Of a DNA stretch of 64,000 nt, positions 1 through 12,204 are shown in pieces. The position numbers and the translations under genes are program-made. The first letter of the stretch is position 1, and every line of letters begins with the position of its first letter. The notes under the pieces were generated by a model that saw only the letters and a program-made list of their open reading frames with translations, did no database searches and was not told the origin of the DNA. The DNA comes from Zea mays (lineage: Eukaryota; Streptophyta; Magnoliopsida; Poales; Poaceae): NCBI RefSeq assembly GCF_902167145.1, contig NC_050102.1, positions 9,300,850 through 9,364,849 on the forward strand, in the 5' to 3' direction.

Positions 1-1
1 G

Positions 2-2586
2 GGGTTCATCGTCTCCGAGCGGGGCATCGAAGCCAACCCAGAGAAGATCGCAGCCGTCACCAGCATGGGGCCCATCAAGGACTTGAAAGGCGTACAGAGG
101 GTCATGGGATGTCTCGCGGCTCTGAGCCGTTTCATCTCACGCCTCGGCGAAAGAGGTCTACCTCTGTACCGCCTCTTAAGGAAGGTCGAGTGCTTCACTT
201 GGACCCCTGAGGCCGAGGAAGCTCTCGGGAACTTGAAGGCGCTCCTCACAAAGGCGCCTATCTTGGTGCCTCCAGCTGTCGGAGAAGCCCTTTTGGTCTA
301 CGTCGCCGCGACCACTCAGGTGGTTAGCGCCGCGATTGTGGTCGAGAGGCAAGAAGAGGGGCATGCATTGCCCGTTCAGAGGCCAGTTTACTTCGTCAGC
401 GAGGTACTGTCCGAAACCAAGATCCGCTACCCACAAGTTCAGAAGCTGCTGTATGCAGTGATCCTGACGCGACGGAAGTTGCGACACTACTTCGAGTCTC
501 ATCCGGTATCTGTGGTGTCATCCTTCCCCCTGGTGGAGATCATCCAGTGCCGAGAGGCCTCGGGTAGGATTGCAAAGTGGGCGGTGGAAATCATGGGCGA
601 GACAATCTCGTTCGCCCCTCGGAAGGCCATCAAGTCCCAGGTTTTGGCGGACTTCGTGGCCGAATGGGTCGACACCCAGCTACCGACGGCTCCGATCCAA
701 CCGGAGCTCTGGACCATGTTTTTCGACGGGTCGCTGATGAAGACGGGAGCCGGCGCAGGCCTACTCTTCATCTCGCCCCTCGGGAAACACCTACGCTATG
801 TGCTACGCCTCCATTTCCCGGCGTCCAACAATGTGGCTGAGTATGAGGCTCTGGTCAACGGGTTGCGGATCGCCATCGAGCTAGGGGTCCGGCGCCTCGA
901 CGCCCGCGGTGACTCGCAGCTCGTCATCGACCAAGTCATGAAGAACTCCCACTGCCGCGACCCAAAGATGGAGGCCTACTGCGATGAGGTTCGGCGCTTG
1001 GAGGACAAGTTCTATGGGCTCGAGCTCAACCACATCGCTCGGCGCTACAACGAGACTGCGGATGAACTGGCTAAAATAGCCTCGGGGCGAACAACGGTTC
1101 CCCCGGATGTCTTCTCCCGGGATCTGCACCAACCTTCCATCAAGATCGACGACTCGCCCGAGCCTGAGGTGCCCTCGGCCCAGTCCGAGGTACCCTCGAC
1201 CCAGCCCGAGGTACCCCCGACACAGCTCGAGGCACCCTCAGCTCGGCCCGAGGCGCCCTCGGTTCAGCCCGAGGTACCCTCGGCCCCCGAGGGTGAGGCA
1301 CTGCGCGTCGAGGAGGAGCGAAGCGGGGCCACGCCTGATCGAAACTGGCAGACCCCATACCTGCAATATCTCCACCAAGGAGAGCTACCCCTCGACCGAT
1401 TCGAGGCTCGGCGAGTGGCGCGGCGCGCCAAGTCGTTCGTCTTGCTGGGCGATGAGAAGGAGCTCTACCACCGCAGCCCCTCAGGCATCCTCCAGCGATG
1501 CATCTCCATCACCGAAGGTCAGGAACTCCTGCGAGAGATACACTCGGGGGCTTGTGGCCATCACGCAGCGCCTCGAGCCCTTGTCAGGAATGCTTTCCGA
1601 CAAGGCTTCTACTGGCCGACGGCGGTGGCCGACGCCACTAGAATTGTCCGCACCTGCAAAGGGTGTCAATTCTATGCGAAGCAGACCCACCTGCCCGCTC
1701 AGGCTCTACAGACGATACCCATCACCTGGCCCTTTGCTGTGTGGGGTCTGGACCTCGTCGGCCCCTTGCAGAAGGCGCCCGGGGGCTACACGCACCTGCT
1801 GGTCGCCATCGACAAATTCTCTAAGTGGATCGAGGTCCGACCTCTGAACAACATCAGGTCCGAGCAGGCGGTGGCGTTCTTCACCAACATCATCCATCGC
1901 TTCGGGGTCCCAAACTCCATCATCACCGACAACGGCACCCAGTTCACCGGCAGAAAGTTCTTGGACTTCTGCGAGGATCACCACATCCGGGTGGACTGGG
2001 CCGCCGTGGCTCATCCCATGTCAAATGGGCAAGTAGAGCGTGCCAACGGCATGATTCTACAAGGGCTCAAGCCTCGGATCTACAACGACCTCAACAAGTT
2101 CGGCAAGCGATGGATGAAGGAACTCCCCTCGGTGGTCTGGAGCCTGAGGACAACGCTGAGCCGAGCCACGGGTTTCACCCCGTTCTTCCTAGTCTACGGG
2201 GCCGAGGCCGTCTTGCCCACAGACCTGGAATACGGCTCCCCGAGGACGAGGGCCTACAACGATCAAAGCAACCAAGCTAGCCGAGAAGACTCGCTGGACC
2301 AGCTGGAAGAGGCTCGGGACAAGGCCTTACTACACTCGGCGCGGTACCAGCAGTCCCTGCGACGCTACCACGCCCGAGGGTCTGGTCCCGAGACCTCTAG
2401 GTGGGCGACCTGGTGCTTTGGCTGCGACAAGACGCCCGAGGGAGGCACAAGCTCACGCCCCCCTGGGAGGGACCGTTCGTCATCGCCAAGGCTCTGAAGC
2501 CCGGAACGTACAAGCTGGCCAACAGTCAAGGCGAGGTCTACGGCAACGCTTGGAACATCCAACAGCTACGTCGCTTCTACCCTTAA
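2..2586 (+). pseudogene. Gypsy pol C-terminal part: end of RT, RNase H, second RNase H, integrase; frameshifted
   Basis: The frame is open from base 2, starting at the GFIVSERGIEANP segment of the RT C-terminus, so the true start is outside the window. RNase H follows (about 190-560). A second RNase H begins at WTMFFDGS (about 710) and contains NNVAEYEAL and DSQLVIDQV. After a Pro/Ser/Glu-rich linker of repeated PSAQPEVPS-type units (about 1150-1310) comes integrase, with a zinc-binding HH..CC region (about 1550-1670) and catalytic motifs GLDLVGP, TDNGTQF and GQVERANG. The frame is lost near 2376-2390, apparently by a 1-nt deletion in a G run. The restored frame then has TAG at 2398-2400, where relatives have glutamine, before VGDLVLW. 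It ends in a stop at 2584-2586. The two lesions make this copy defective. Confidence 0.88.
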
Positions 2587-3857
2587 GATGTTTTCAAGTT
2601 GTTCATAAACCTTGCACCCACGCAAAGTTTAGTCATCAAGGAAGGGTCGGCCTCGCCTCGGCAAAGCCCGACCCTCCCTCGGGGGCTAAAAGGGGGGGAA
2701 CCCCCTCTGCGTTGAAATTTTCCTCGAAAAAAGATCTCTTCTGCCAGAATATCTTTCGTGCTTTTTGACTACTTCGAAAAGTGGATCCTAAAAACGACGG
2801 AGTACACGTAAGCAGCCAAGGCTGACCGAGCCAAGGGACTCCTACGCCTCCGGGATACTGATACCTCACTCATCACCTTCTGCGATAAGTAACTCACGTT
2901 CGGATAAGTGATTCCGCGGACCGAACAAGTCTTCACGTTCGGAAGTTCTTCTGCCGAAGCGATCCTTCGAGCCTTCTCGACTGAGTCGGTGACAGAGCCT
3001 CATGGACGGGTAAAAGTGCGCGTAAGCGGCAAGGCCGACCGAGCCGAGGGACTCCTACGCCTCCGGGATACGGATACCTCACTCATCACCTTCCGCGAGA
3101 AGCAACTCTCGCTCGCACAAACATCCCTGTTACCGACAAAAAAGTCCAGATACTCGAAACAAGAGGAAAAGAGACGCAGCTTTACAACACAGCGAGGGTG
3201 TGTTCTGGCCTCGGCGGCCGCAGGAGACACACGCTACAAGACAATCTGATCCTGCAGGCTCAGGTCTTGACGCTGGAAGGGGGCAGCAGCACCCTCGGCA
3301 TCGACGACACCTTCGGCGAGGTCCGACCTAGCCTCGGACGGCGACGCGGTCCGAGGATCTCCGCTCTAAATGACGATGTCATCACCACGCCCGGGCAATC
3401 GCTGCCAGGGTCTTCTCCGGGAATCCGGCCCGAGCAGGCGGCTCGGCCGGTCGCCCCGGGGCCTCGGCCAGCCGTCCTCCGAGGGCGCCAGCCCGACCCG
3501 AGGCGTCGGCTGGTCAACTCCAGCGTCGGTCCCGCTAACGGACGACCCGGCTAGGCTCCGGCCAACCAGGTTTCATTTTCTAGCCAACTCTGCCCCTGTT
3601 CATGCTGATATCGCTACCCCTGGCCTCGGCTCATCCAAGAGCGGCCAAGGGGTCCCTTTAACTAAGCTAGAGGAGCCTCGGACAACAAGGCCGACCGAGC
3701 CGAGGGACTCCTACGCCTCCGGGATACGAATACCTCACTCGTCACCTTGACACGGGGCGACTCACGCATGGTGAAGCGGTTCAGACAACCAACAGGCGAG
3801 ACTTAGTGCTCGAAAATGAGGAAAAAACACGGCTCCGTGCCAAAATTACATACATGT
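2587..3857 (+). other. Gypsy 3' spacer, left part, with a dispersed repeat
   Basis: No coding region is supported. It begins directly after the pol stop. A block of about 75 bp, starting with a GCCGACCGAGCCGAGGGAC-type sequence and ending in TACCTCACTC.TCACCTT, occurs at about 2817, 3031 and 3688. The spacer resumes at 16817, beyond the Tekay insertion. Confidence 0.7.
2817..3776 (+). repeat. Three dispersed direct copies of a ~75 bp motif in the Gypsy spacer
   Basis: Copies start at about 2817, 3031 and 3688. Each reads through CTACGCCTCCGGGATAC and then TACCTCACTC, with only a few differences between copies. The intervening sequence is not repeated, so this is not a simple tandem array. 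Confidence 0.8.
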
Positions 3858-6800
3858 TGTCACACCCGGTTTTAGAAGGCAAACCGAACGCGAACCATGT
3901 ACGTGCCAGGATCAGTTATTCACGTACACAGCAGTTACATAACATGGACATCATCACACAGTGCTCAAAATAGTATTAATAAGGGAAATAGTCGATTACA
4001 TCATACGTCTGAGACGTCCACATAGTTCTTACAATAAATCAAAGTGCGGAAAAGAAACGTAGATAACCGCGGCCTTCACAGGCAGCCGACTGGGGGTTGC
4101 CGCTAACCCACACCTAGAACTCGTCGTAATCTTGGAACTCCTGGAAGTCTCCTTCCACAGCTTCATCTTCGCCTGAGCAGTGGTTGCAATGCTGACAACC
4201 TGGGGATGGGGGGGGGGTTTGGTGTGTAGAGCAAGGGTGAGTACACATCAACATACTCAGCAAGTATCCTGTTTGGCTGTAGTGGACTAGCTTTATGTGG
4301 GGGATAAGTCAAGCAGTTGCTTTTAGTTGGTCAGATTATTATTTACTAGTAGAAAGCCAAGTTTTAGCATTAACCCAAGTTATTAACCCCAACGTACTCC
4401 TTTCCAAACGGAAAGAGTACCACTTACCAGCACCATCAACATAACCAGAACCATCAATCTCATTGCCACCTGTAAACCAAAGTGTCTCTGATCAAGTGCC
4501 ACTAATCACTGGAGCTCCCTTGGCCGCTCATAACCGCGAGCACGGCTGATATATCAGTTTTCAAACACTCTGCAGAGGTTGTGCACTTTACCCACAAGCC
4601 GTGATTCCCTCTTGCCTCGGGCCGATCAAACCCTTAAACACTACCAAGGTGAATAGGCAGGGTCTCACTACGTAGCCTTTACAAAGATTCCCCGGGGCTG
4701 TAGCCGCCCGTTAGGTTTCCTAAATGTACCGCACTCCTCCCCAAGGGACGAATCAACCTTGGCAGAGCGAGCCGCATACACCGAGCCCCATTGACGGCAC
4801 AACGGCGAAGCGAACTACACCCCGGATCCTCTAATTATTCAGCTAAGGGCACCCCATTCCACCCTCATGGTTGCACTGTTTTCCCGGGCGGTCATCCATA
4901 GAACAGGTCCTTACGGAGAGGCACTCGAGAAACCGCTCGAGCCCCCTTGAATACCACAGGTGCAACATCATAATAAGAGAAGGGAAAACAGCGTATCATA
5001 GATAATCTCATCATGTTCATTGATTAGAGTTAAGCAATAGCATAAAGCTAAACCATAATAATCCAACCCAAATAGGTAAACAAGGACATGGATAACAAAA
5101 GCTAGTCAATCCTTAGGCATAAATGTGTAAAGCGGGAGGTGAATTAAATAATGAATAGGACATAGATAGGTCAAGGGACACTTGCCTCCACCAACCGACT
5201 GCTGCTCAGGGGCTTCTCCTGCGAGTTCCTCGGGCTCTTCGACCGGATCGCTCTCTATGTGAACACAATCATACATTCATATTCCAAAACAGAAAGGCAA
5301 ACAATACACCATACAAGAAGGTGAAACCCATAATCATACACACGACATATGGCTTTAGTGCTAACGACCCTTCGAAGTAGTGAGAATAACATAACCCTTA
5401 CCATACTCGACAACTCGCTATATTCATGATAAGAGGAAGAACGAACTTAGCCACTACATTTCATGTAGTCATACTAACAGACATTTAACATAGATGTAAA
5501 GATAGCTATTATCTAAGCATAATTAATTCTATATTTAGCTAATGTGTCGCTCCCTAACATGAACCGATCAATATTAGCAAACTTAGGTGGTGTAGGGAGT
5601 CGTCGTGCGAAACTACGCATAACGAGAGCCTAAACATGCGGGTTATCACGTGCACGAAGCTACAAGTCACTACACATGTGATTATCGTGCGCACGGGTTG
5701 GCTGTGCCCCGTACAAGCCGATGCAAGCGAGTCGGGGATGGACCAGCCACGCGCGCGAGCGGGTCGTCACGAGCAAACCGCACATGATGCTGCTGTGAGC
5801 GCGCTACGGACGAACTAAGACGCAAGAGGCACTCTACGTCGAGCGGGGGCCGTGAACGCGCCACGCCGGAGGTCGCGAGCGCGCTGCGAACGCGAGCAGC
5901 GGGCACGCCGCGGACGAGCTGCGCGAGCGGGCCGCGCCGGGCGGCAACGGGCACGCCACGCCGCCGCGCCGAGGCCGGGCGCAGGCCGCGACGGGCGCGC
6001 AGGGGGCAGGGCTTGGGACGCAGGGGGCGCCGGGCGCCGCGCCGGCGAGGCCGGGCCGAACGGACGCGCGAGCGCGCCACGCCGGACCCGCAGGCGAGCC
6101 GCCGAGGACAGGGCGGGGACGCAGGGGGCGCCGGGGACGCCGGGCGCCGCGCCGGCGAGGCCGGGCCGAACGCCACCGTGCCGAGCACGGGTGAGCGAGG
6201 TCGGCGGACGAGCGCGCGCGGGCGGGCGGGATTCGCCGCGCCGCGCGAGGGCATCGGGCCGCCACGGTTGGTCGAGCCGAGGGGAGGGTCGGGGCGGACG
6301 GGCCAGGGCGGGGCGCCGGGGACGCCGTGGCCGGCGAGTCGAGGCCGGGGCGAGCGCGCCATGGGCACGGGGAGGGCGCCGACGAGCTCGGGGGAAAGGG
6401 GAGGGAGGGGAGAGAGAAGGGGAGAGGGGAGGGAGGGGCTCACCGCAGGCGGGGATCAGCGGCGGCGGCGGTTCCGGGCGAGCGGCAGGGGATTGGGGTG
6501 AGCGATTTGCGAGAGAGAGAGAGAAAAACGCGGGGTCGTGGGAGGGAGGAGATGAACAGGGGGCGACCACGGACTTACAGACGGGTCCCACGCGCAGAGG
6601 CGGCGGCGGCTGGGCAGCTGTTCCGCGCGCGCGCAGGCGAAGGGGGCGGGCGAGCCGTTGGGCGGCTGGGCCGCGCGCCAGCCAAGCGGCCCAAGGCGAG
6701 GAGGCTTTCGCGGGCCGGGAAAAGGAGAGCGGTTGGGCCGCAGGCGCCGAGCCGGCCCAAAAACGAGAGAGAAGAAGGGGGGGGAGAAAGAGGCCAGGCT

Positions 6801-7193
6801 AGGCCGCAGACGCCTGGCCGGCCCACGAGAGGGGAAGGCGCGAGGGGGCCGCGGGAGAAGGGGGGGGCGTGCCAGATGGGCCGCAGGAGGGGAACGCCGG
6901 CCCAAGGGAGAGAGGGGAGAAGGAGAAGGGAAAAAGAAAGGGTTTTTTCCCATTTTAATCCTTTTTCTAAAAGCATGTTTTCACAAATTCAATCCACAAA
7001 CAAAAGATATGCAGGGACCGGCATGGTGCAACAACTAAATAAAATATTTCTAGGGTTTATTATTATTATATGTCTTGGAGTTTTGAAAGTAGGTAGGGTT
7101 TTAGCGAAAAGAAATGGGAAAGAGGTAACGCCCGAATTTAGCGAGCGATATAAAGAGAGAAAAAAAATTGAACTCGAAATTCGGGGCGTTACA
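3858..7193 (-). repeat. Tekay 3' LTR (left copy)
   Basis: Pairs with 13479-16811. Differences seen include a 5-bp extra GCCGC-type unit near 6238, length changes in G and AG runs, and about eight substitutions, mostly transitions. The segment 5820-6900 is extremely GC- and CpG-rich and is open in several frames on both strands. Those long frames are a composition effect, not genes. Confidence 0.93.
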
Positions 7194-7210
7194 AACCTAT
7201 CCCCCTTAAA
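7194..7210 (-). other. Tekay polypurine tract
   Basis: Read on the minus strand, AAGGGGGATAGGTT directly precedes the 3' LTR start TGTAACGCC. This is the position expected of the plus-strand DNA primer. Confidence 0.8.
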
Positions 7211-7229
7211 AGAATCTCGCCCTCGAGAT

Positions 7230-10200
7230 TCAGGGTTGGCTAGCAAAGAGTTCAGGGTATTTGGCCATCAGATCGTCTTCACGCTCCCAGGTTGCTTCTT
7301 CCTCAGAGTGATGATTCCATCTGACTTTGCACATTCTGATGGTCTTCCTTCGGGTGACTCTGTCTGCAACCTCAAGGATCTGCACTGGCTTCTCAACGTA
7401 GGTCAAGTCCTCCTGGACTTCAAGACCTTCCACTGGCAACTGCTCTTCTGGCACACGCAAGCACTTCTTCAACTGAGACACATGAAAGACATCATGCACA
7501 GCTGACAAATTCTCTGGCAAACTGAGCTGATAGGCCACTTCTCCACGTCTTGCAAGAATCTGGTACGGACCAATGTAGCGGGGTGCTAGCTTGCCTTTGA
7601 CTCCGAACCTTCTGACTCCTCTGATCGGTGACACTTTCAGATAGACAAAGTCTCTGACTTCGAAACTCAGCTCTCTTCTTCTTGTGTCTGCATAGCTTCG
7701 CTGTCTTGATTGTGCTATCTTCAGATTCTCTCGGACCATCTTGATGTTCTCTTCGGCTTCAAGCAAAATGTCTGGCCCAAACACTTGCTTTTCTCCAGGC
7801 TGATCCCATTGCAACGGAGTTCTACAACTCCTTCCATAAAGCGCCTGAAATGGTGACATCTTCAAACTGGCCTGGTAACTGTTGTTATAGGAAAACTCTG
7901 CATAAGGCAATCTCTTATCCCATCCGGACTGATCTTGCAACGCACAGGCTCTTAACATATCTTCAAGAATTTGATTGGTTCTTTCGGTCTGGCCATCTGT
8001 CTGCGGATGATAAGCTGAACTGAAATTCAGATGCGTGCCCAAAGCTTCATGCAACTGCTGCCAGAAATGAGAGGTGAACTGCGTTCCTCTGTCTGACACT
8101 ATCTTCTTTGGCACACCATGAAGACAAACGATCCGAGACATATACAATTCTGCCAATACTGCACTGTTGTAGTTGGTCTTGACAGGTATGAAGTGGGCTG
8201 ACTTGGTCAAACGGTCCACTACTACCCAGATGGAATCGTAGCCGGCTCGAGTGCGAGGCAATCCGACTATGAAATCCATACCGATTTCGTCCCATTTCCA
8301 CTGAGGGATCTGCAACGGTTGCAACAATCCAGCAGGTCTCTGGTGCTCTGCCTTAATTCTTCGGCAACTATCGCACCTAGCCACATGCTCTGCGATCTCC
8401 CTCTTCATTCCGTACCACCAGAATTTCTTTTTCAGATCCTGATACATCTTCTCACTGCCAGGGTGAATCGAATAGGCCGTCTCATGAGCTTCCTTGAGAA
8501 TCAACTCCCGAATAGACTGGACATTGGGAACACACAAGCGGTCTTTGAACCATATCACGCCTTCTGCATCTTTTCGAAAATCTTTGCCTTTGCCTTCTAG
8601 AATCAGTCGCCGGATCTCACTGATTTTCTCATCGTTCTTCTACGCTTCTTTGATTTCGCGCTCCAAGGTAGGTTCCAACTCAACTGTAACTCCTCGCGAA
8701 TTGTTCAGAAATCCGAGACTCAACCTGTCAAACTCTTTGGCCAACTCATAAGGCATCGGACGAGCGACCATCAGATTGACTTGACTCTTTCTGCTCAAAG
8801 CATCTGCCACTACGTTTGCTTTGCCTGGATGGTAATGAATTTCCAACTCATAATCTTTGATCAACTCTAACCATCTTTGCTGCCTCATGTTCAACTCTGA
8901 CTGAGTGAATATGTACTTCAGACTCTTGTGATCTGTGTAAACATCGCATTTCTGTCCATACAAATAGTGCCTCCATGTCTTCAGTGCGTGAACCACTGCT
9001 GCCAACTCTAGATCATGGATTGGGTAATTCTTCTCATGAACCTTCAACTGTCGGGACGAGTAAGCCACAACTCTTCCCTCTTGCATCAACACACATCCCA
9101 AACCTGTGTAACAAGCATCACAATACACCGAAAAGGGCTTGTGCACATCAGGCAAGACTAGGACAGGCGCTGTAGTCAACTTCTCTTTCAGCGCTTCAAA
9201 GGCCTCTTGACATTTCTGGGTCCACTTGAACTCAACTTTGTTGCCTAGCAACGCTGTCATAGGTTTCGCGATCTTCGAAAACCCTTCAATGAATCGCCGA
9301 TAATATCCGGCCATTCCAATGAAGCTCTTGATTCCTCGAGCATCTGTTGGCGCTTTCCAGTTCAGAATGTCTGCCACTTTCTTCGGATCCACAACCAATC
9401 CTTCTTTGTTGATTATGTGACCCAAGAACAGGACTTCGCTGATCCAGAACTCACATTTGCTCAACTTCGCATACAACTAGTGCTCTCGCAATCTCTGCAA
9501 TACCATCTTCAAATGACTTGCATGCTCTTCTTCGCTTTGAGAATAAATCAGAATGTCATCGATGAATACCACCACAAACTTATCGAGATAGTCCATGAAT
9601 ACACTATTCATCAAGTTCATGAAGAACGCTGGCGCATTGGTCAAACCAAAAGACATCACTGTGAACTCATACAAACCATACTTGGTAATGAATGCCGTCT
9701 TCGGAATGTCCGAAGGTCGGATCCTGAGCTGATGATAACCTGACCTCAGATCAATCTTGGAAAACACACTGGCTCCTCTCAACTGGTCGAACAGATCTTC
9801 TATTCTGGGCAAGGGATACTTGTTCTTGATCGTGACCTCATTCAAAGCTCGGTAATCGATACACATCCTCTTGGTGCCATCTTTCTTCTCCACAAATAGG
9901 ACAGGGGTGGCCCAAGGCGAGGTGCTTGGCCGAATGTAACCTTTCTCTGACAACTCATCAATCTGCTCCTTAAGCTCAACCAACTCTGGTCCAGATATTC
10001 TGTAAGCTCTCTTATAGATAGGGGCGGTTCCGGGAAGAAGCTCTATGGCAAATTCAACTTTCCGCTCTGGTGGCATACCCGGTAAGTCCTTTGGAAACAC
10101 ATCCGGGAACTCAGACACAACCTTGATACTCTCAATTGGGTCTGCTCCACTGCTATCAACAGCTATCCGATAACAACTTCCTTTCTTTGGCTCAGGCGGG

Positions 10201-11789
10201 ACTAACTCGGTTACCACTTCCTCTCCTAGTGGGGACACCAACTTGATTGTCCTTTTATCACAACTAATAACTGCCTGATACTTATCTAGCCAATTCATCC
10301 CTAGGATGACATCTATTCCCTGAGTACCCATTACTATAAGGTTGGCGGGAAACGCTATCCCCCTTATTTCCACACTTATATTCAAACAAATGCTATCGGC
10401 TCGAATTCTACCACCGGCTGAGTCAATTTGAATGGGGGTTGACATGGTAGTAATTGGAAGATTATGTGCTTCTACCCATGATGCAGTAATGAAAGAATGC
10501 GTTGCTCCAGTATCAAATAACACTTCTGCAATATGGGAGGCGACTGGGAACATACCTACTATCATGCCGGGGGTCTCCTGAACTGCTTCAGCTTCCAAGT
10601 GGTTCAATCTTCCATGATTATAGCGCGGCTGAGGGCGATTGCCTGCTCCAGGCTGAGGCACATTCTGCTTCGCTGGGGCATTGGGGCCTGACTGCTGCTG
10701 GGCTGCCTTCTTCGGACATTGCATCACCCAATGGCCTTGCTCTCCACAGTGGAAACATGCCCTGTTTCCAACCTGAGGTTGTGCTGCCTGACTGTTCTGC
10801 TGGTTTACTGGGGCAGGAAGGCGAGGTGCCTGCTGATTCTGCCTCTGAAACTGACCTCCTGACTGATTGCTCTGATGGTTCTGATACTGATGCTGAGGAT
10901 ACTGCCTTTGGAATTGCTGATGCTGAGGTGGACGCTGGTTCTGTCTAAACTGCTGAGGTTGATTGCCTGAGAAACGAGGACGACTGCTGCTTCCAGGCTG
11001 GGGTCCACTGATCTTGCGCTTACGATCCTCCATCTCCTTACGCTTCCTCTCTGTCATTATCGCTCTGTCAATCAGGTGCTGGAACGTCGGGAAGGTATGA
11101 TTCATCAGTTGATACTGCAGAGGGTCAACCAAGCCTCTCAGGAAACGGTACTGTCGCTTGGCGTCGGTGTTGACATCTTCAGGAGCATAGCGAGACAATT
11201 GCAGGAACCTGTCCCGGTACTCACTGACAGACGATGGCCCTTGCTTGAGGGCCAGGAACTCCTCCTTCTTCACTGTCATCAGACCTGCAGGTACATGGTA
11301 CTGACGGAAGCTCCCTCTGAACTCTTCCCAGGTGATGGCGTCAGGGTGAGCATGGGTGGCGAGGTAAGACTCCCACCATGATTGGGCTGCTCCTCTCAAC
11401 AGACGGGGACCATACAGGACTTTCTCCCTGTCATCGCACTGAGCGGTATGCAACTCCCGCTCCACAGTGCGCAGCCAGTCTTCAGCATCCATGGGGTCAG
11501 AAGAATGAGCAAACGTTGGTGGATGACCTCTCATGAATTCAGCACGCTTGTCTCTGGGCATCTGAGGCATCTGAGGCTGAGGTGGGGCCTGCTGCTGTTG
11601 CTGCTGCTGCTGCTGAATGGCGGCCAAAGTCTGACCGATGGCTTGAACCGCTTGAGTCTACATCAGAAACATTTGTTCGATCGACATCGGGGGCGGGGGC
11701 GGTAGGTGCTGTTGCTGGGGCACCTCCTCCTGTTGAGCGGCTCGCTCCTGCTGAGCACGCCTTCCTCCTCTGCGCCTGTTCTCTGACAT
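7230..11789 (-). pseudogene. Tekay gag-pol polyprotein with chromodomain, interrupted by three in-frame TAG codons
   Basis: One reading frame of 1520 codons runs from ATG 11789-11787 to the stop at 7230-7232. It is cut by TAG at 11658-11660, 9477-9479 and 8640-8642, with the same frame open on both sides each time. Order: basic and Gln-rich N-terminus, retrotransposon gag domain (about 11500-11050), CCHC zinc knuckle [14 protein letters not shown] (near 10757), protease DTGATHS (near 10514), RT ending in FIDDILIYS (near 9550), RNase H, integrase with HH-CC zinc region (about 8480-8340) and catalytic GMDFIVG, SDRGTQF and GQTERTNQ, and a C-terminal chromodomain (about 7380-7235) with VRWNHHSEEEATWE. 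Chromodomains of this type are thought to steer integration to heterochromatin. All three stops fit glutamine CAG becoming TAG. The copy cannot make the full polyprotein without readthrough. Confidence 0.92.
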
Positions 11790-12204
11790 CTGCAGAATGC
11801 AACCACACATCAGAACTGATCTGGCAAATCTTGCAGCATAGGAAAAGAGTATAGAATCCTTCAACAGCATCGAACAGATGAGCATCTTCACTGATCTCCA
11901 ACACAGACCACACAGCTTCTCAGATAGAGAGGAAAGTGGAATAAAAGGTTTCCCAACTATATAACCAACTCCATTAACATAATAGGTAAACCAAAATGCA
12001 GGGGATACCCACACTCTGGTGACAATCATTACAAAGATCCAAACCAGACATAGTTCATCATGACAAACACAAATGCACAGGATATAGCAAACTACCCTGT
12101 CTAACTAAGATTAACTAAGAGCGAGACTAACGCTAAAACTGAGACTAAGACTAAGACTAAAACTTCTGTATTAAGCACTTATTACAAGACTCCACGCTGA
12201 CAAT
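11790..12204 (-). other. Tekay region between the extra ORF and gag
   Basis: No ORF is supported. Immediately before the gag ATG the minus strand reads TTGCATTCTGCAG, which resembles a 3' splice acceptor. No matching donor was identified. Confidence 0.4.

Noticed and set aside
2401..2586. Separate small gene of 61 codons
   Set aside because: It is the C-terminal end of the Gypsy pol (VGDLVLW ... WEGPFVIAKAL) after a frameshift and amber codon.
5682..7505. Long open frames on both strands (up to 392 codons) in the Tekay LTR, and the same at 15301-17447
   Set aside because: They overlap each other in several frames, consist of Arg/Gly/Ala/Pro runs, and arise from extreme GC content in an LTR.
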